Shown here one piece after another: positions 18,300-27,730 of a DNA stretch of 64,000 nucleotides (position 1 is the first letter of the stretch; each line of letters opens with the position of its first letter). Source of the DNA: Parabacteroides hominis (lineage in GTDB: Bacteria; Bacteroidota; Bacteroidia; Bacteroidales; Tannerellaceae). Position numbers and translations under genes: made by a program. The notes under the pieces are model-generated. The model searched no databases and was not told where the DNA came from. It saw nothing but the letters and a program-made list of their open reading frames with translations. The DNA lies in the NCBI RefSeq assembly GCF_014287585.1, contig NZ_JACOOJ010000011.1, positions 52,842-116,841 of the forward strand. The letters run 5' to 3'.

Positions 18300-19952
18300 T
18301 TAATATCCAGGATTTTGCACCAGATTGGAGTTGATCTCCATCTGAGTTAGAGGTATTGGCAATAGTTCGTTGTGCTCCTGGAATTTATACGTTTCACCGC
18401 TCACAACGTTCCGGCCTGTGATTTTCACGTTGTAATCGCCTTCGGCATTCAGCGTGGTCGTCACATCGCCATCGTAGCGGAGAATCTCGAAACCGCTCAG
18501 AGTCGAGGTGAGGATTCCCCAACGTTTCAGGTCGGCACGGCGAAGCCCTTCACCGGCAAATTCCACACGGCGCTCGCGGCGGACTAATTCGCGCAGCGTG
18601 CTCTGGCTGTTGTACTTCGCCGTATTGACATCCGGCATTCCGGCCCGGTTGCGTACGGTGTTTATACACTCGACAGCCTCATCCAAATTCTGATTCAGCT
18701 CGATGTCGCATTCGGCTATTGTCAGCAGAACTTCTGCGTAGCGGAAGATCGGGAAATGCGTGGTCGCACTGTTCACATCGCTGAACTGCGTCAGGTTCTG
18801 AAGGAACTTCTTAACTTGCAGGCCGGTCTTGCTGGCGTTATCGGCATTAGTGCCGTAATCGTCGTTCTTCACGCCGTTGGCAAAATATTGGAGCAAGGGA
18901 TTGTAACATCCGCTATAAGTCGTTTTATAGGCATCGTCATAAATTTGCCCCGGATATAAAACGGTGGCGCGAAGACGCGGGTCCCGGTTAACAAACGGGT
19001 TGGATTCGTCGTAATCGCCATCGGCTTTCGCTTCCTCGATCGTACGTCCATCGTTCATCTCGTAGGCTTCCACCAAGTTGACGGTGGGCACGACAGATGA
19101 CCAGCCTCCGACCATATTCGGCATAAACGGCGGGAGATACAAGTCATTCGCTGTGCTTTCCAGATATGAATGGCTCAGAATCGTTTCACTGTTGTACTGG
19201 TTGGCAAGCAGGAAAACATCGGCATAGCTGAGCGACGCCGGCATGGAGAACTGTCCGCTTTCCTTGATCTCTTTAGCGTAACTGAGTGCATTGGCGTAAT
19301 CGCCGCGATACAGGTAATAGCGCATAAGTACGGCTTGAACGGCCTGCTTATTAATACGTCCCTGTTCCGTCCCGCTCTTGTCCGGAAGGTACTGGATGCA
19401 GTCTTCCAACTCCGCAACAATAAATTCGCGGATCGTCCCCACATCGGTGCGCGACAACAAAGCCTCCTCCGGTGTTTCCAGCACGTTCGTAAAGAATGGG
19501 AAATCCCCGTATTGCTCCGTTTTCCAGAAATAGATCATCGCGCGGATGGCCCGCACCTCGGCCTTGTACTGGTTTTGCGTTTCTGTAGAAGCCCATTCCA
19601 CGTTAGCCTCGTTCTCAAGATATTCATTGCAGGCGCGAATATCCAGGAAGGTAAAGAAATTGACGCCTACATCGCTGGTCTGTGCATTGCCGTTGGCAAG
19701 GAGTTTGTAGCCTTCCCAGCTGAAATAGTTGAACAGGTTGTCGGAAGCCGTGTCCCAGTACATCATGTTGTAGCCCCCGTAAATCGGTTCGAGCTTGTTG
19801 TAGCAGCCCACCATTGCCAGGTAAGCGTCGTCCTCTGTCTGCCAGAATGTAGCGGGAGACAGCGAATCTGTCGGATACCGGTCGAGGAAATCGGCACAGC
19901 TCGACATCAGGATCGGCAGAACCAGTATAAGATTGATCAGAAATTTTTTCAT
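18300..19952 (-). CDS. SusD/RagB-family nutrient-binding outer membrane lipoprotein
   Basis: The protein has about 550 aa. The signal peptide with lipobox LMSSC (Cys near residue 18) is followed by the SusD N-terminal motif FLDRYPTDSLSPATFWQTEDDAY, TPR-like helices, and the C-terminal RRERRVEFAGEGLRRADLKRW signature. SusD proteins sit on the outer surface and hand glycans or peptides to the SusC channel. The gene is 20 bp downstream of susC and forms an operon with it. No hydrolase, sulfatase or HTCS is adjacent, so the ligand cannot be inferred. An ATG nine bases upstream is also possible. Confidence 0.93.
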   Translation of the reverse strand: MKKFLINLILVLPILMSSCADFLDRYPTDSLSPATFWQTEDDAYLAMVGCYNKLEPIYGGYNMMYWDTASDNLFNYFSWEGYKLLANGNAQTSDVGVNFFTFLDIRACNEYLENEANVEWASTETQNQYKAEVRAIRAMIYFWKTEQYGDFPFFTNVLETPEEALLSRTDVGTIREFIVAELEDCIQYLPDKSGTEQGRINKQAVQAVLMRYYLYRGDYANALSYAKEIKESGQFSMPASLSYADVFLLANQYNSETILSHSYLESTANDLYLPPFMPNMVGGWSSVVPTVNLVEAYEMNDGRTIEEAKADGDYDESNPFVNRDPRLRATVLYPGQIYDDAYKTTYSGCYNPLLQYFANGVKNDDYGTNADNASKTGLQVKKFLQNLTQFSDVNSATTHFPIFRYAEVLLTIAECDIELNQNLDEAVECINTVRNRAGMPDVNTAKYNSQSTLRELVRRERRVEFAGEGLRRADLKRWGILTSTLSGFEILRYDGDVTTTLNAEGDYNVKITGRNVVSGETYKFQEHNELLPIPLTQMEINSNLVQNPGY

Positions 19953-19971
19953 TTTGTACATCTTTAAATGA

Positions 19972-22900
19972 TTAGAAAGTAAGATTTAAACCTACGGAAT
20001 TGACAACCGTCTGTGGAAACGCATTACCACGTCCGGCGGGAGCTTCAGGATCCCATCCTTTCAACATGCCGGTGAAAGTCAGCAAATTCTGTCCGCTGTA
20101 ATAAACTCTCAGTTTGGAAATACCGATTTTATTAAGCAGCGCTTTCGGGAATGTATAACCGATCTGCAAGTCTTTCATGCGCAGGTAGGAGGAGTTTTGT
20201 ACCCATATATCGGAATATTCGGTATTGATGTCGGCATTGGGAGTAGCCAGACGCGGATATTGGGCATCCGTATTGGTCGGCGTCCAACTGTCCAGCCACA
20301 ACGAATTAGGCTTTGCCGTAGAAGAGCTCAATGCACCTATGCCTTCGGACACGATACGGGAAACACCGGCTGCTCCCTGGAAGAAAGCTATCAAGTCGAA
20401 GTTATGGAAGGTGGCGCCTATATTGAAGCCGAATGTCACTTTCGGATCGGTCGAACCCTGAATAGTCCGGTCTTCTGCCGTTACTTTGCGATCACCATTC
20501 GTATCGACGTATTTCACGTCGCCAAGACGCCTTGTCTTCGTCGTGAAACCATATTCGGGCCAGCTGTCCAGTTCTTCCTGGGTTTGGAAAACACCGGCGG
20601 TCTCGTATGCGTAGATGCTGTTCATGGCATGGCCTACCCAGTTGACAGCGTTGTAGTTGTCCGTACCGTTCACATATTCGTATTCGTTAGTCCCGATATC
20701 CAGCACCCGGTTCTTATTGAAAGCGATATTACCGCCGAAGTTGAAACCGACTTTTCCGAACATGTCGTTATAGTCTACCGACAGCTCGACACCTGAGTTT
20801 CGTATTTTCGCCAGATTGGCATAATAACTGCTCAGTGCGAAAGTGGAAGCCGTGTTCATCTCCATCAAAATGCCGGAAGTCGTCTTGTTGTAATATTCGG
20901 CCGTGAAAGTGATCTTGTTCAGCAATGCCACATCGACAGCCGCTCCCCATGTAGTGGTCGCCTCCCATTTCAGGTCAGGATTAACTGCATAATACGTTAA
21001 ACCGCCGGAAGCCAGCGAACCGCCCAACGCATAGTCATATCCCAGCGACATCGTCGAGACTGTCGGGTAATAGCTCGGATTTCCGTCGCTGTCGAGGATT
21101 TCCTGGTTTCCCAGTTTACCCCATGAAGCACGTAACTTCAGATTGTTGACCTTTTCCCGCAGCCCGTCGAAGAAACCTTCTTCCGAAATACGCCATCCGG
21201 CAGATACGGACGGGAATGTCCCCCACCGGTTTTCTTCTGCAAAACGGGAAGAACCATCGTAGCGGATATTGGCTTCAAACAGGTATTTGCCCGCATAATC
21301 ATAGTTGACACGTCCGAACCAGGAGAGCATCGCCAGTTGGCGGGTGTATCCTTCAGCCTGTGCCGTGGAGGCCGAACCTGCGTTCAGGTCTGTCAACGAA
21401 TTGCTGGGATAGCCTTTGCGATAAGCATAAGTCTGCTTGTAGCTATAGAGTTCCGAATGGAAACCGGCCAGAACATTCAGGTTGTGCTTGCCGAACGATT
21501 TCTTGAATTCGGGAGTGATATCGGCTGTTATACGGTCGTAGAATGTATTGGTGACAGCTTTGGAAGTCGTGCCTTGTGCATAAGTGGAATTATACTGGAC
21601 ACGCTTGGTGTATTTATCCTTGTCTTCCAAATACATTTTGTAAGCAACCTGCGCTTTCAGGGAAAGAGATGGCAAAAAATTGTATTTGGCTGAACCGATC
21701 GCCAGCAAGTTGTGACGTTTCAGGTTTTGCTTACCGCCGTTCTCAATCCAGGCAAGCGGGTTTCCATCCGATACCGATCCGTAAGTTCCATCAGAGTATT
21801 TGCCGACAACCATCGGCGAGATACGGTTCAGCAAACGCAGAATTTGTGCAACGCCTCCATCCGAATAGGCTCCTACAGGAGAGTTGATATCCTGTTGGGT
21901 ATAAGACAGGCTGAAGTTCGTCTCCATCTTTTTCGTCGGGTTCATATCGAGGTTGAGGCGCATATTGTACTGGTTCTTGTTGAAGTTGTCGATAATACCG
22001 TCCTGTCCCTGATAACCGACAGACGCCATATAGCGTGCCGTTTCGCTACCACCGCTTACATTTATATTATGAGTCTGCTGGAAGGCGGTCTTGTAAACCA
22101 GGTCATGCCAATCGGTGTTCGAATAGTTTTCCGGATCGGAGCCATCTTTGTACTTCTGGATTTCTTCCGCCGTATAGATCGGATCACTTCCCTCATATTC
22201 CAAGGCGGCATTCCAATATTCGGCTACTTGGGCTGATGTGAAGTATTCTGGAATACTGGTAGCCTTCGTCAGACCGAAATTACCGGAATAGCTGATAGTG
22301 GCTTTGCCTGATTTTCCCCGTTTGGTAGTAATCAAAATGACGCCGTTCGCGGCTTTTGAGCCATAAATGGCCGAAGAAGCCGCATCTTTCAGTACTGAAA
22401 TGGATTCGATATCGTTCGCATCGATATCGTTCATGGTCGACTCCACGCCATCGACGATCACCATCGGATCGGCGGAGTTCAACGTTCCGGTACCGCGTAC
22501 ACGGATCGTACCGGTGTCGGAACCCGGCTGTCCGCTGCTCTGTGTGACACTCACACCCGGAAGCAATCCCTGCAAACCGGACGACACGTTCGTGATGGGC
22601 CGGTTTTCGAACAGCTTGTTATCGACATTGGCTACCGAACCGGTCACATTCACCTTCTTTTGCGTACCATAGCCTACGACTATAACCTCCTCAAGCTTTT
22701 GGGTATCTTCCTTAAGTTCGACTTTTAAAGAGGCTTGTCCCGTGTACTTGATCTCTTGCGTCAGATACCCGATGAAGGAGACGACAACAATATCCCCTTG
22801 CTTCAAGTCGTTCAGAACAAAGTTCCCATCCATGTCTGTAACGATACCGTTTGTGGTCCCCTTTACGACTACGGATGCACCGGTGATCGGGCCGAACACA

Positions 22901-23046
22901 TCTTCAACAACGCCTTTCAGCTGTTTGTGTTGCTGAGAAATGCCGGTTGCCGGCAAAATTGTCCGCTCCGTCGCATTTGTCGATCCGATAGAACAGAATG
23001 CCGTGGACAACAGCATTAAACAGACTGGTCTCACAATTTTTAGCAT
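19972..23046 (-). CDS. SusC/RagA-family TonB-dependent outer membrane transporter
   Basis: The protein has 1024 aa. After the signal peptide, a carboxypeptidase D regulatory-like domain (about 40-120) is followed by the TonB box region (LEEVIVVGYGTQKK), the plug domain (VRGTGTLNSADPMVIVDG) and a 22-strand barrel ending in an aromatic-rich strand (VNSVGLNLTF). No N-terminal STN domain is visible, so transenvelope signalling to an anti-sigma factor is not expected. It pairs with the downstream SusD lipoprotein for TonB-powered uptake of an oligomeric nutrient. Confidence 0.95.
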   Translation of the reverse strand: MLKIVRPVCLMLLSTAFCSIGSTNATERTILPATGISQQHKQLKGVVEDVFGPITGASVVVKGTTNGIVTDMDGNFVLNDLKQGDIVVVSFIGYLTQEIKYTGQASLKVELKEDTQKLEEVIVVGYGTQKKVNVTGSVANVDNKLFENRPITNVSSGLQGLLPGVSVTQSSGQPGSDTGTIRVRGTGTLNSADPMVIVDGVESTMNDIDANDIESISVLKDAASSAIYGSKAANGVILITTKRGKSGKATISYSGNFGLTKATSIPEYFTSAQVAEYWNAALEYEGSDPIYTAEEIQKYKDGSDPENYSNTDWHDLVYKTAFQQTHNINVSGGSETARYMASVGYQGQDGIIDNFNKNQYNMRLNLDMNPTKKMETNFSLSYTQQDINSPVGAYSDGGVAQILRLLNRISPMVVGKYSDGTYGSVSDGNPLAWIENGGKQNLKRHNLLAIGSAKYNFLPSLSLKAQVAYKMYLEDKDKYTKRVQYNSTYAQGTTSKAVTNTFYDRITADITPEFKKSFGKHNLNVLAGFHSELYSYKQTYAYRKGYPSNSLTDLNAGSASTAQAEGYTRQLAMLSWFGRVNYDYAGKYLFEANIRYDGSSRFAEENRWGTFPSVSAGWRISEEGFFDGLREKVNNLKLRASWGKLGNQEILDSDGNPSYYPTVSTMSLGYDYALGGSLASGGLTYYAVNPDLKWEATTTWGAAVDVALLNKITFTAEYYNKTTSGILMEMNTASTFALSSYYANLAKIRNSGVELSVDYNDMFGKVGFNFGGNIAFNKNRVLDIGTNEYEYVNGTDNYNAVNWVGHAMNSIYAYETAGVFQTQEELDSWPEYGFTTKTRRLGDVKYVDTNGDRKVTAEDRTIQGSTDPKVTFGFNIGATFHNFDLIAFFQGAAGVSRIVSEGIGALSSSTAKPNSLWLDSWTPTNTDAQYPRLATPNADINTEYSDIWVQNSSYLRMKDLQIGYTFPKALLNKIGISKLRVYYSGQNLLTFTGMLKGWDPEAPAGRGNAFPQTVVNSVGLNLTF

Positions 23047-23367
23047 ACTAATTGTTTTTTGTTTATAATGTTACACTTATAGAGAATGACCTAAGGATGC
23101 TTGGAATGATTTTTTTTCATAAAGCGCTCTTAAGTGTTACTCGTTCATGGGATTAGATCAGTTTGAATCTGATGCGGAACAAAAATATCAGGTTGTAGTG
23201 TACGGATCAAACTTATTATGTGAACATCGTTTTTTTATCAATGAAATGAGAAATTTAACCGATAAACACCCTGTTTTGCCTGTTCTCGTTTTTTCAAGAT
23301 TGAATGAATATCTTCCTCCTTTAGAACTATTATACCTTGAATGATGAGGTCATTCCGCGTAAAAAGT
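23047..23367. other. Intergenic region between susC and rpoN
   Basis: This divergent gap of about 320 bp should carry the promoter of the susCD operon. I see no clear -7 match on the minus strand. A short inverted repeat ATCAG...TCTGAT lies near 23157. A 65-codon ORF (23147-23344) has no recognisable features and is not called. Confidence 0.5.
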
Positions 23368-23375
23368 TATATTTG
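23368..23375 (+). promoter_or_regulatory. Promoter -7 element (TATATTTG) for rpoN
   Basis: TATATTTG fits TAnnTTTG and lies 24 bp before the rpoN ATG at 23400. It rules out an upstream start at 23337, which would lie before the transcription start. Confidence 0.6.
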
Positions 23376-23399
23376 CATGTTCTATTATTGAATTTGATT

Positions 23400-24869
23400 A
23401 TGTTGAAGCAACAGTTACAGCAAAAGTTACAGCAAAAACTCTCTCCGCAGCAGATTCAGTTGATCCGGCTTCTGGAACTCCCCGCCATAGAGTTGGAAGA
23501 ACGCGTGAAGCATGAGCTGGAAGACAATCCCGCTTTGGAAGAAGGAAAGGAAATTGCGGATGACTTTGACCGTACTGACGAAAGTGGTGATGAGTCGGCA
23601 TCTAACGATATGGAGGGAGGGAGCGAGACAGACACGGACCTTTCACTCGGTGACTATATGAGTGAGGACGATATACCCGATTACAAACTTCGTGAGCTGA
23701 GCGAGCGGGCGGAGAAGAAAGAGGATGTCCCTTTCTCGGTCAGCGAATCTCTGAACGAATACCTCCTCCAACAACTCGGATTGCGCGATCTGCCTGAAAA
23801 GCAGGTGAAGATCGCCGAATATATCATCGGAAATATAGATGATGACGGCTATTTGCGCCGTGACCTGTCTGCCATAGCAGATGACCTGGTGTTTCAGGCG
23901 GGGCAAGAGGTGACGGAAAAAGAAATAGAGGAAGTTCTTTCTATCATACAGGACTTTGATCCGGCAGGAGTCGGCGCCCGCGACCTCCAGGAATGCCTGC
24001 TGCTCCAATTAGGCCGCCGGGAAAAAACACCTGATACGGAGTTGGCTACCCGGATGTTGACCGTTTTTTTCGAAGAGTTCACCCGCAAACATTACGACAA
24101 GATCATGAGAGGATTGGACATCGACGAAGCCGCCCTGAAAAGAGCTATCCGTGAAATAACGACCCTCGATCCTAAACCTTGCAGCAGTTGGGGCGGTTCT
24201 ATGGAGACAGCTTTGAGCCAGATCATTCCCGATTTTGTGGTGGAAGCGGTCAACGGCGAACTGATCCTGAGCATGAACAACCGGGGAATTCCCGATATGC
24301 GCATCAACCGTGAATATGCGGAGATGTTTCAGGATTATGCCGGTAACAAGGCGAACCAGACAGCCCAGATGAAGGAAGCCGTCCAGTTTGTGAAGCAGAA
24401 ACTCGATTCCGCCCAGTGGTTTATCGATGCCATCAAGCAACGTCAGGAGACTTTGCAGCGCACGATGGAAACGATTATTCTCTTGCAACGCGATTTCTTC
24501 CTCACCGGCGACGAAGCGACCTTGCGGCCTATGATCCTCAAAGATGTGGCGGAACGGGCCGGATATGACATCTCGACGATCTCGCGTGTGAGCAACAGCA
24601 AGTACGTACAGACGAATTTCGGTATCTATCCGCTCAAATATTTTTTCTCCGAATCGATGCAAACCGACAGCGGCGAAGAAATTTCCACCCGTGAGGTGAA
24701 AAAGATTATGAAAGAGCATATCGACGGCGAAGACAAGCGCAAACCGCTTACCGACGAAGAACTGGCCTCCATCCTGAAAGAGAAAGGCTATATCATCGCC
24801 CGCCGTACGATAGCCAAATACCGCGAACAATTGGGTATTCCGGTTGCACGGCTCAGAAAAGAAATATAA
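23400..24869 (+). CDS. rpoN: RNA polymerase sigma-54 factor
   Basis: The protein has 489 aa. The N-terminal activator-contact region is Gln/Leu-rich (MLKQQLQQKLQQKLSPQQIQ). A short acidic linker follows (about 55-110), then the core-binding domain, and the DNA-binding domain with the RpoN box near the C-terminus (IARRTIAKYREQLGIP). It directs RNA polymerase to -24/-12 promoters together with AAA+ enhancer-binding proteins, none of which is encoded in this window. It is followed after 12 bp by a PAP2-like membrane protein gene. Confidence 0.95.
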   Translation: MLKQQLQQKLQQKLSPQQIQLIRLLELPAIELEERVKHELEDNPALEEGKEIADDFDRTDESGDESASNDMEGGSETDTDLSLGDYMSEDDIPDYKLRELSERAEKKEDVPFSVSESLNEYLLQQLGLRDLPEKQVKIAEYIIGNIDDDGYLRRDLSAIADDLVFQAGQEVTEKEIEEVLSIIQDFDPAGVGARDLQECLLLQLGRREKTPDTELATRMLTVFFEEFTRKHYDKIMRGLDIDEAALKRAIREITTLDPKPCSSWGGSMETALSQIIPDFVVEAVNGELILSMNNRGIPDMRINREYAEMFQDYAGNKANQTAQMKEAVQFVKQKLDSAQWFIDAIKQRQETLQRTMETIILLQRDFFLTGDEATLRPMILKDVAERAGYDISTISRVSNSKYVQTNFGIYPLKYFFSESMQTDSGEEISTREVKKIMKEHIDGEDKRKPLTDEELASILKEKGYIIARRTIAKYREQLGIPVARLRKEI

Positions 24870-24881
24870 ATTTGAAGCGTT

Positions 24882-25502
24882 ATGAGGTTATTTTCAAATA
24901 TCATATCCGGTATGTTCCATCCGTTGCTGATGGTGACGTATGGAGTCGTGCTGGCTCTCACCTTCACGTATCTGGCAATCTATCCGCCGGCAATGAAGCT
25001 ATTGCTCGCAGGCGGAGCATTCCTGTCTACGGCGGTTATCCCCGGAGCATTCATCCTTATGATGGTAAAAAACGGCGCGGCAGTCGATATGGAGCTGTCG
25101 GACCGACATGAGCGCGTGGTTCCGTATCTGATCTTTATCACATCGATCATGGTCTGCGCTTTCTATATGTATAAAATGATGTTGCCGTTCTGGTTCATAT
25201 CCCTGCTATTAGGCGCTTGTGTGGCGTTAATCCTGGCGCTGCTGATCAACTTTTTCTGGAAGATCAGCGCCCATGCGATCGGGATAGGCGGATTGTTGGG
25301 CGGCATTATGGGCGTAGCGCGGATCCACCTGATAAACCCCTACTGGGCCTTTATCATCGTGATCATAATAGCGGGACTGGTCGGAACTTCGCGTATTTTC
25401 CTGAAAAGGCATACTCCCATGCAGGTATATGCCGGGTTTTGTCTCGGATTTATATGTACCTTTGTAGCCTCATTCTTGAGTTATATCTATTTATTCATCT
25501 AA
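24882..25502 (+). CDS. PAP2-like integral membrane protein
   Basis: The protein has 206 aa with about six transmembrane helices. SRIFLKRHTPMQVYAG resembles PAP2 motif 3 (SR-5x-H-3x-Q) and SAHA resembles a degenerate motif 2 (normally SGH). DRHERVVPY may replace motif 1. It is therefore related to type 2 phosphatidic acid phosphatases, but motif 2 looks altered and activity is uncertain. It probably shares the rpoN transcript. It is the last host gene before the island. Confidence 0.7.
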   Translation: MRLFSNIISGMFHPLLMVTYGVVLALTFTYLAIYPPAMKLLLAGGAFLSTAVIPGAFILMMVKNGAAVDMELSDRHERVVPYLIFITSIMVCAFYMYKMMLPFWFISLLLGACVALILALLINFFWKISAHAIGIGGLLGGIMGVARIHLINPYWAFIIVIIIAGLVGTSRIFLKRHTPMQVYAGFCLGFICTFVASFLSYIYLFI

Positions 25503-25529
25503 TAGATAGGATTGGCGAAAAATAATTCG

Positions 25530-25537
25530 TATATTTG
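25530..25537 (+). promoter_or_regulatory. Promoter -7 element (TATATTTG) at the left island flank
   Basis: TATATTTG followed by GCAGCCC is a strong housekeeping-type -7 element. The next gene rightward is the island tyrosine recombinase, 255 bp away. A degenerate copy (TATATT-GCAGCC) lies about 108 bp downstream. It may have been the native promoter for gcvH before the island inserted. Confidence 0.5.
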
Positions 25538-25675
25538 CAGCCCATAAAACTTTAGTTAGTGCTGCAACTAACTAATTATCAACTGAGTAGCCATCACGAC
25601 TACATTCCAGACAATTGCAACAAGCTGGGCGAAATACTATATTGCAGCCATGAAAAAACAGTATTTTCGCGAAAA

Positions 25676-25711
25676 TTTTCAATGAAATTTTCTCCAATTT
25701 TTCATTGAAAA
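25676..25711. repeat. Perfect 12-bp inverted repeat upstream of the island recombinase
   Basis: TTTTCAATGAAA (25676-25687) and TTTCATTGAAAA (25700-25711) are perfect inverted copies with a 12-bp spacer. It could be a recombinase core or arm site, an operator or a hairpin. A 19-bp stretch starting at 25675 recurs with two mismatches at 35274-35292, so it is a candidate left attachment site. Confidence 0.5.
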
Positions 25712-25791
25712 ACCATCAATCAACTTATCAAAGCTAATGGAAAGATTCTATCTTTCTTTGTTGCAAGGCTTCATAATTCTTTTTTAAAAAA

Positions 25792-27108
25792 ATGAAAGAA
25801 GTAAAATTGTATCCGACACAAAAGTCTGGGAGACTTTACGTCCGTATTTCTTATCAGGGTGTATATAAAGATATACCAACAGATAAGTATGTTTTTCAAC
25901 ATGATATTGATAAAAGCTGCAAATGGATTTCAAATAAATCGAAAAACAAAAGAGAACTGGAAAATACGATAAAACCAATCATATCTCAATGCCAGGATGT
26001 AATTGAAAACTTAGAGGAAAGAAGTATAAATTTCACCGCGCAACTCATTAAAGACGAGTATTACGCGCGAATAGGTGGCACTGTTGACAAAACATCATTG
26101 ATAATTAACGGCATCAACCAAAAAATAAATGAACTTGTAAATAAAAAGAGGTTCAGAAATGGAAGGTGTCGTACATCATTCAACACAAGCAAAATATATG
26201 GGACGTTAAAAAATCAATTTATAAGTTTTTGCCAATATATCAACCGCGACGTTAATACTTTTTCATGTGCGCAATTAGATAATAAGATTCTACAGGAATT
26301 TTTTCTGTTCCTGAAAAAGCATGATGAGAGAAAGAAAAACAAAGGAACGGCTCATGTTCTGATAGGAAAATTTAAATCTATTTTTCGGGAAATGAAAAAC
26401 AATGGGAACACTTGTATTAATTTGGACTTGTGGGATAATTTGCCAGCCCCCTCAAAAGAAGTAAGCAGAGATTTGATCGTTCTGTCTGTTTTTCAGATGT
26501 ATCAAATCATTAATTATACCCCCCAAACAACTCGTAATGGGAAAAAAGCAAATCTTTTCTTGCGTCAACTATATTTAGATGCTTTTGCTTTTTCTTATTT
26601 CTGTAACGGTGTTGCTCCCGTTGATCTTATCTATTTGAAAAGAAGTGATATAGTTAATGGTAAAATCAATCCTGAAAGATGGAAAACGTCAGGCGGAAAA
26701 AAAGAGCAAAGGCAAACGGTTATCTTAAAGCCTGAAGCGTTGAAAATCATAGAAAAATACTCTAAAATATCGAAAAATGACTTTGTTTTTCCCATCATTG
26801 ATAAATACGATACTGTTGAAGAACAGGAATATTTTGAAGTATATTTTACTCAAAATACCAGCCTATATATTAAATCCTTGTGTAAAAAACTGGGCTTTCC
26901 TGTTGTTTCTTTCTATGGTGCTCGCCATGCCTTTGCAACGCACGCTATCAATGCTGGAATAGATGCTGTTAGATTGGCTTTGATGATGGGTACGTCCGTA
27001 GATATGATAAAAAAAACGTATTTCAGATATACGGATGAGCAAAAAGAGTTGGATAATCAAATGATAATGGAGTATCAGAGAAAACAATTAGAACTTGAAT
27101 TAGCATGA
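25792..27108 (+). CDS. Tyrosine recombinase/integrase of a mobile island
   Basis: The protein has 438 aa. An N-terminal arm-binding region (about 1-110) precedes a SAM-like core-binding domain (about 120-220) and the catalytic domain. Visible catalytic elements are the RHAFATH box and the C-terminal Tyr in KKTYFRYT. The place of the first catalytic Arg reads CNGVAPVDL, and the usual LGH motif reads MGT, so the active site is divergent. IntDOT-type integrases also lack the first Arg. The gene is AT-rich compared with its host neighbours. It overlaps the next gene by 4 bp (ATGA) and probably integrates and excises the island. Confidence 0.85.
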   Translation: MKEVKLYPTQKSGRLYVRISYQGVYKDIPTDKYVFQHDIDKSCKWISNKSKNKRELENTIKPIISQCQDVIENLEERSINFTAQLIKDEYYARIGGTVDKTSLIINGINQKINELVNKKRFRNGRCRTSFNTSKIYGTLKNQFISFCQYINRDVNTFSCAQLDNKILQEFFLFLKKHDERKKNKGTAHVLIGKFKSIFREMKNNGNTCINLDLWDNLPAPSKEVSRDLIVLSVFQMYQIINYTPQTTRNGKKANLFLRQLYLDAFAFSYFCNGVAPVDLIYLKRSDIVNGKINPERWKTSGGKKEQRQTVILKPEALKIIEKYSKISKNDFVFPIIDKYDTVEEQEYFEVYFTQNTSLYIKSLCKKLGFPVVSFYGARHAFATHAINAGIDAVRLALMMGTSVDMIKKTYFRYTDEQKELDNQMIMEYQRKQLELELA

Positions 27109-27557
27109 GTGTAAATAATACAATTAACTGGGACACCGTTCTCAATATATTATTGTCTCCTGCTGAAGCTGCATTGTTGGCTGTTATCTGGGAAAGATAT
27201 GTGCAAAATCACAATAAGCCTGTACAACTCACCAACAAAACAATAGAGGTGTTAACTAATGTACCTGCCAGTAGTGTTTACAAGACTATTGGCAAGTTGG
27301 AACGATTAAATTTGATTGGAGTTATTGAGGAAAGAAGCAATAACAATAGCTGGTTGTATATGGTAGAATATAATGAAGTTAACAAGGTTATTAAATCTAT
27401 TAAATCATTTAATCCCAATAATGAACCTATAACATATAGTAAAGATAACACTATTACAAATGACATGGTAGAATATTGTGAATCATATCGTAAGTCTTGT
27501 AAAGTAGAGTGTTTGCGTGAAACCAGAAAGAACAAAGGTAAGCGAAAGAACAAGTAA
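27105..27557 (+). CDS. Putative winged-helix DNA-binding protein
   Basis: The protein has 150 aa. Residues about 15-95 look like a winged helix: a helical stretch (SPAEAALLAVIWERYV), a recognition-helix-like NVPASSVYKTIGKLERLNL and a wing (GVIEERSNNNSWLYMVEY). The C-terminus is Lys-rich. The gene overlaps the integrase gene and is followed by an array of repeated sites, which it could bind as repressor, excisionase-like factor or replication initiator. I do not recognise a named family and the fold is an inference. Confidence 0.55.
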   Translation: MSVNNTINWDTVLNILLSPAEAALLAVIWERYVQNHNKPVQLTNKTIEVLTNVPASSVYKTIGKLERLNLIGVIEERSNNNSWLYMVEYNEVNKVIKSIKSFNPNNEPITYSKDNTITNDMVEYCESYRKSCKVECLRETRKNKGKRKNK

Positions 27558-27711
27558 TGCAGTTATGTTCACTACTCTGAAATAATGAATCAATAACATA
27601 GTTATGTGTGCTATGTACAATGTATACAGCTATGTTATTACAAGTATAAATATAATAACAAGTAATATAGTTATGTCTACTATATATAATGCACATAACT
27701 ATATTACATCA
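27553..27711. repeat. Array of five related sites (three direct, two inverted), AT-rich
   Basis: A site resembling TAATATAGTTATGTGTACTA occurs at about 27555, 27593 and 27662 on the plus strand and inverted near 27624 and 27691. The last two form a perfect 14-bp inverted repeat, TAATATAGTTATGT with ACATAACTATATTA. The second and its partner share AATAACATAG/CTATGTTATT. The array lies between the winged-helix gene and the next gene, as expected for an operator cluster or for iterons of an origin. Confidence 0.7.
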
Positions 27712-27730
27712 AAAACAAATAAATAAAAAA

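Noticed and set aside
23147..23344. 65-codon ORF upstream of rpoN
   Set aside because: No recognisable features, and it lies in the promoter region of two divergent transcripts.
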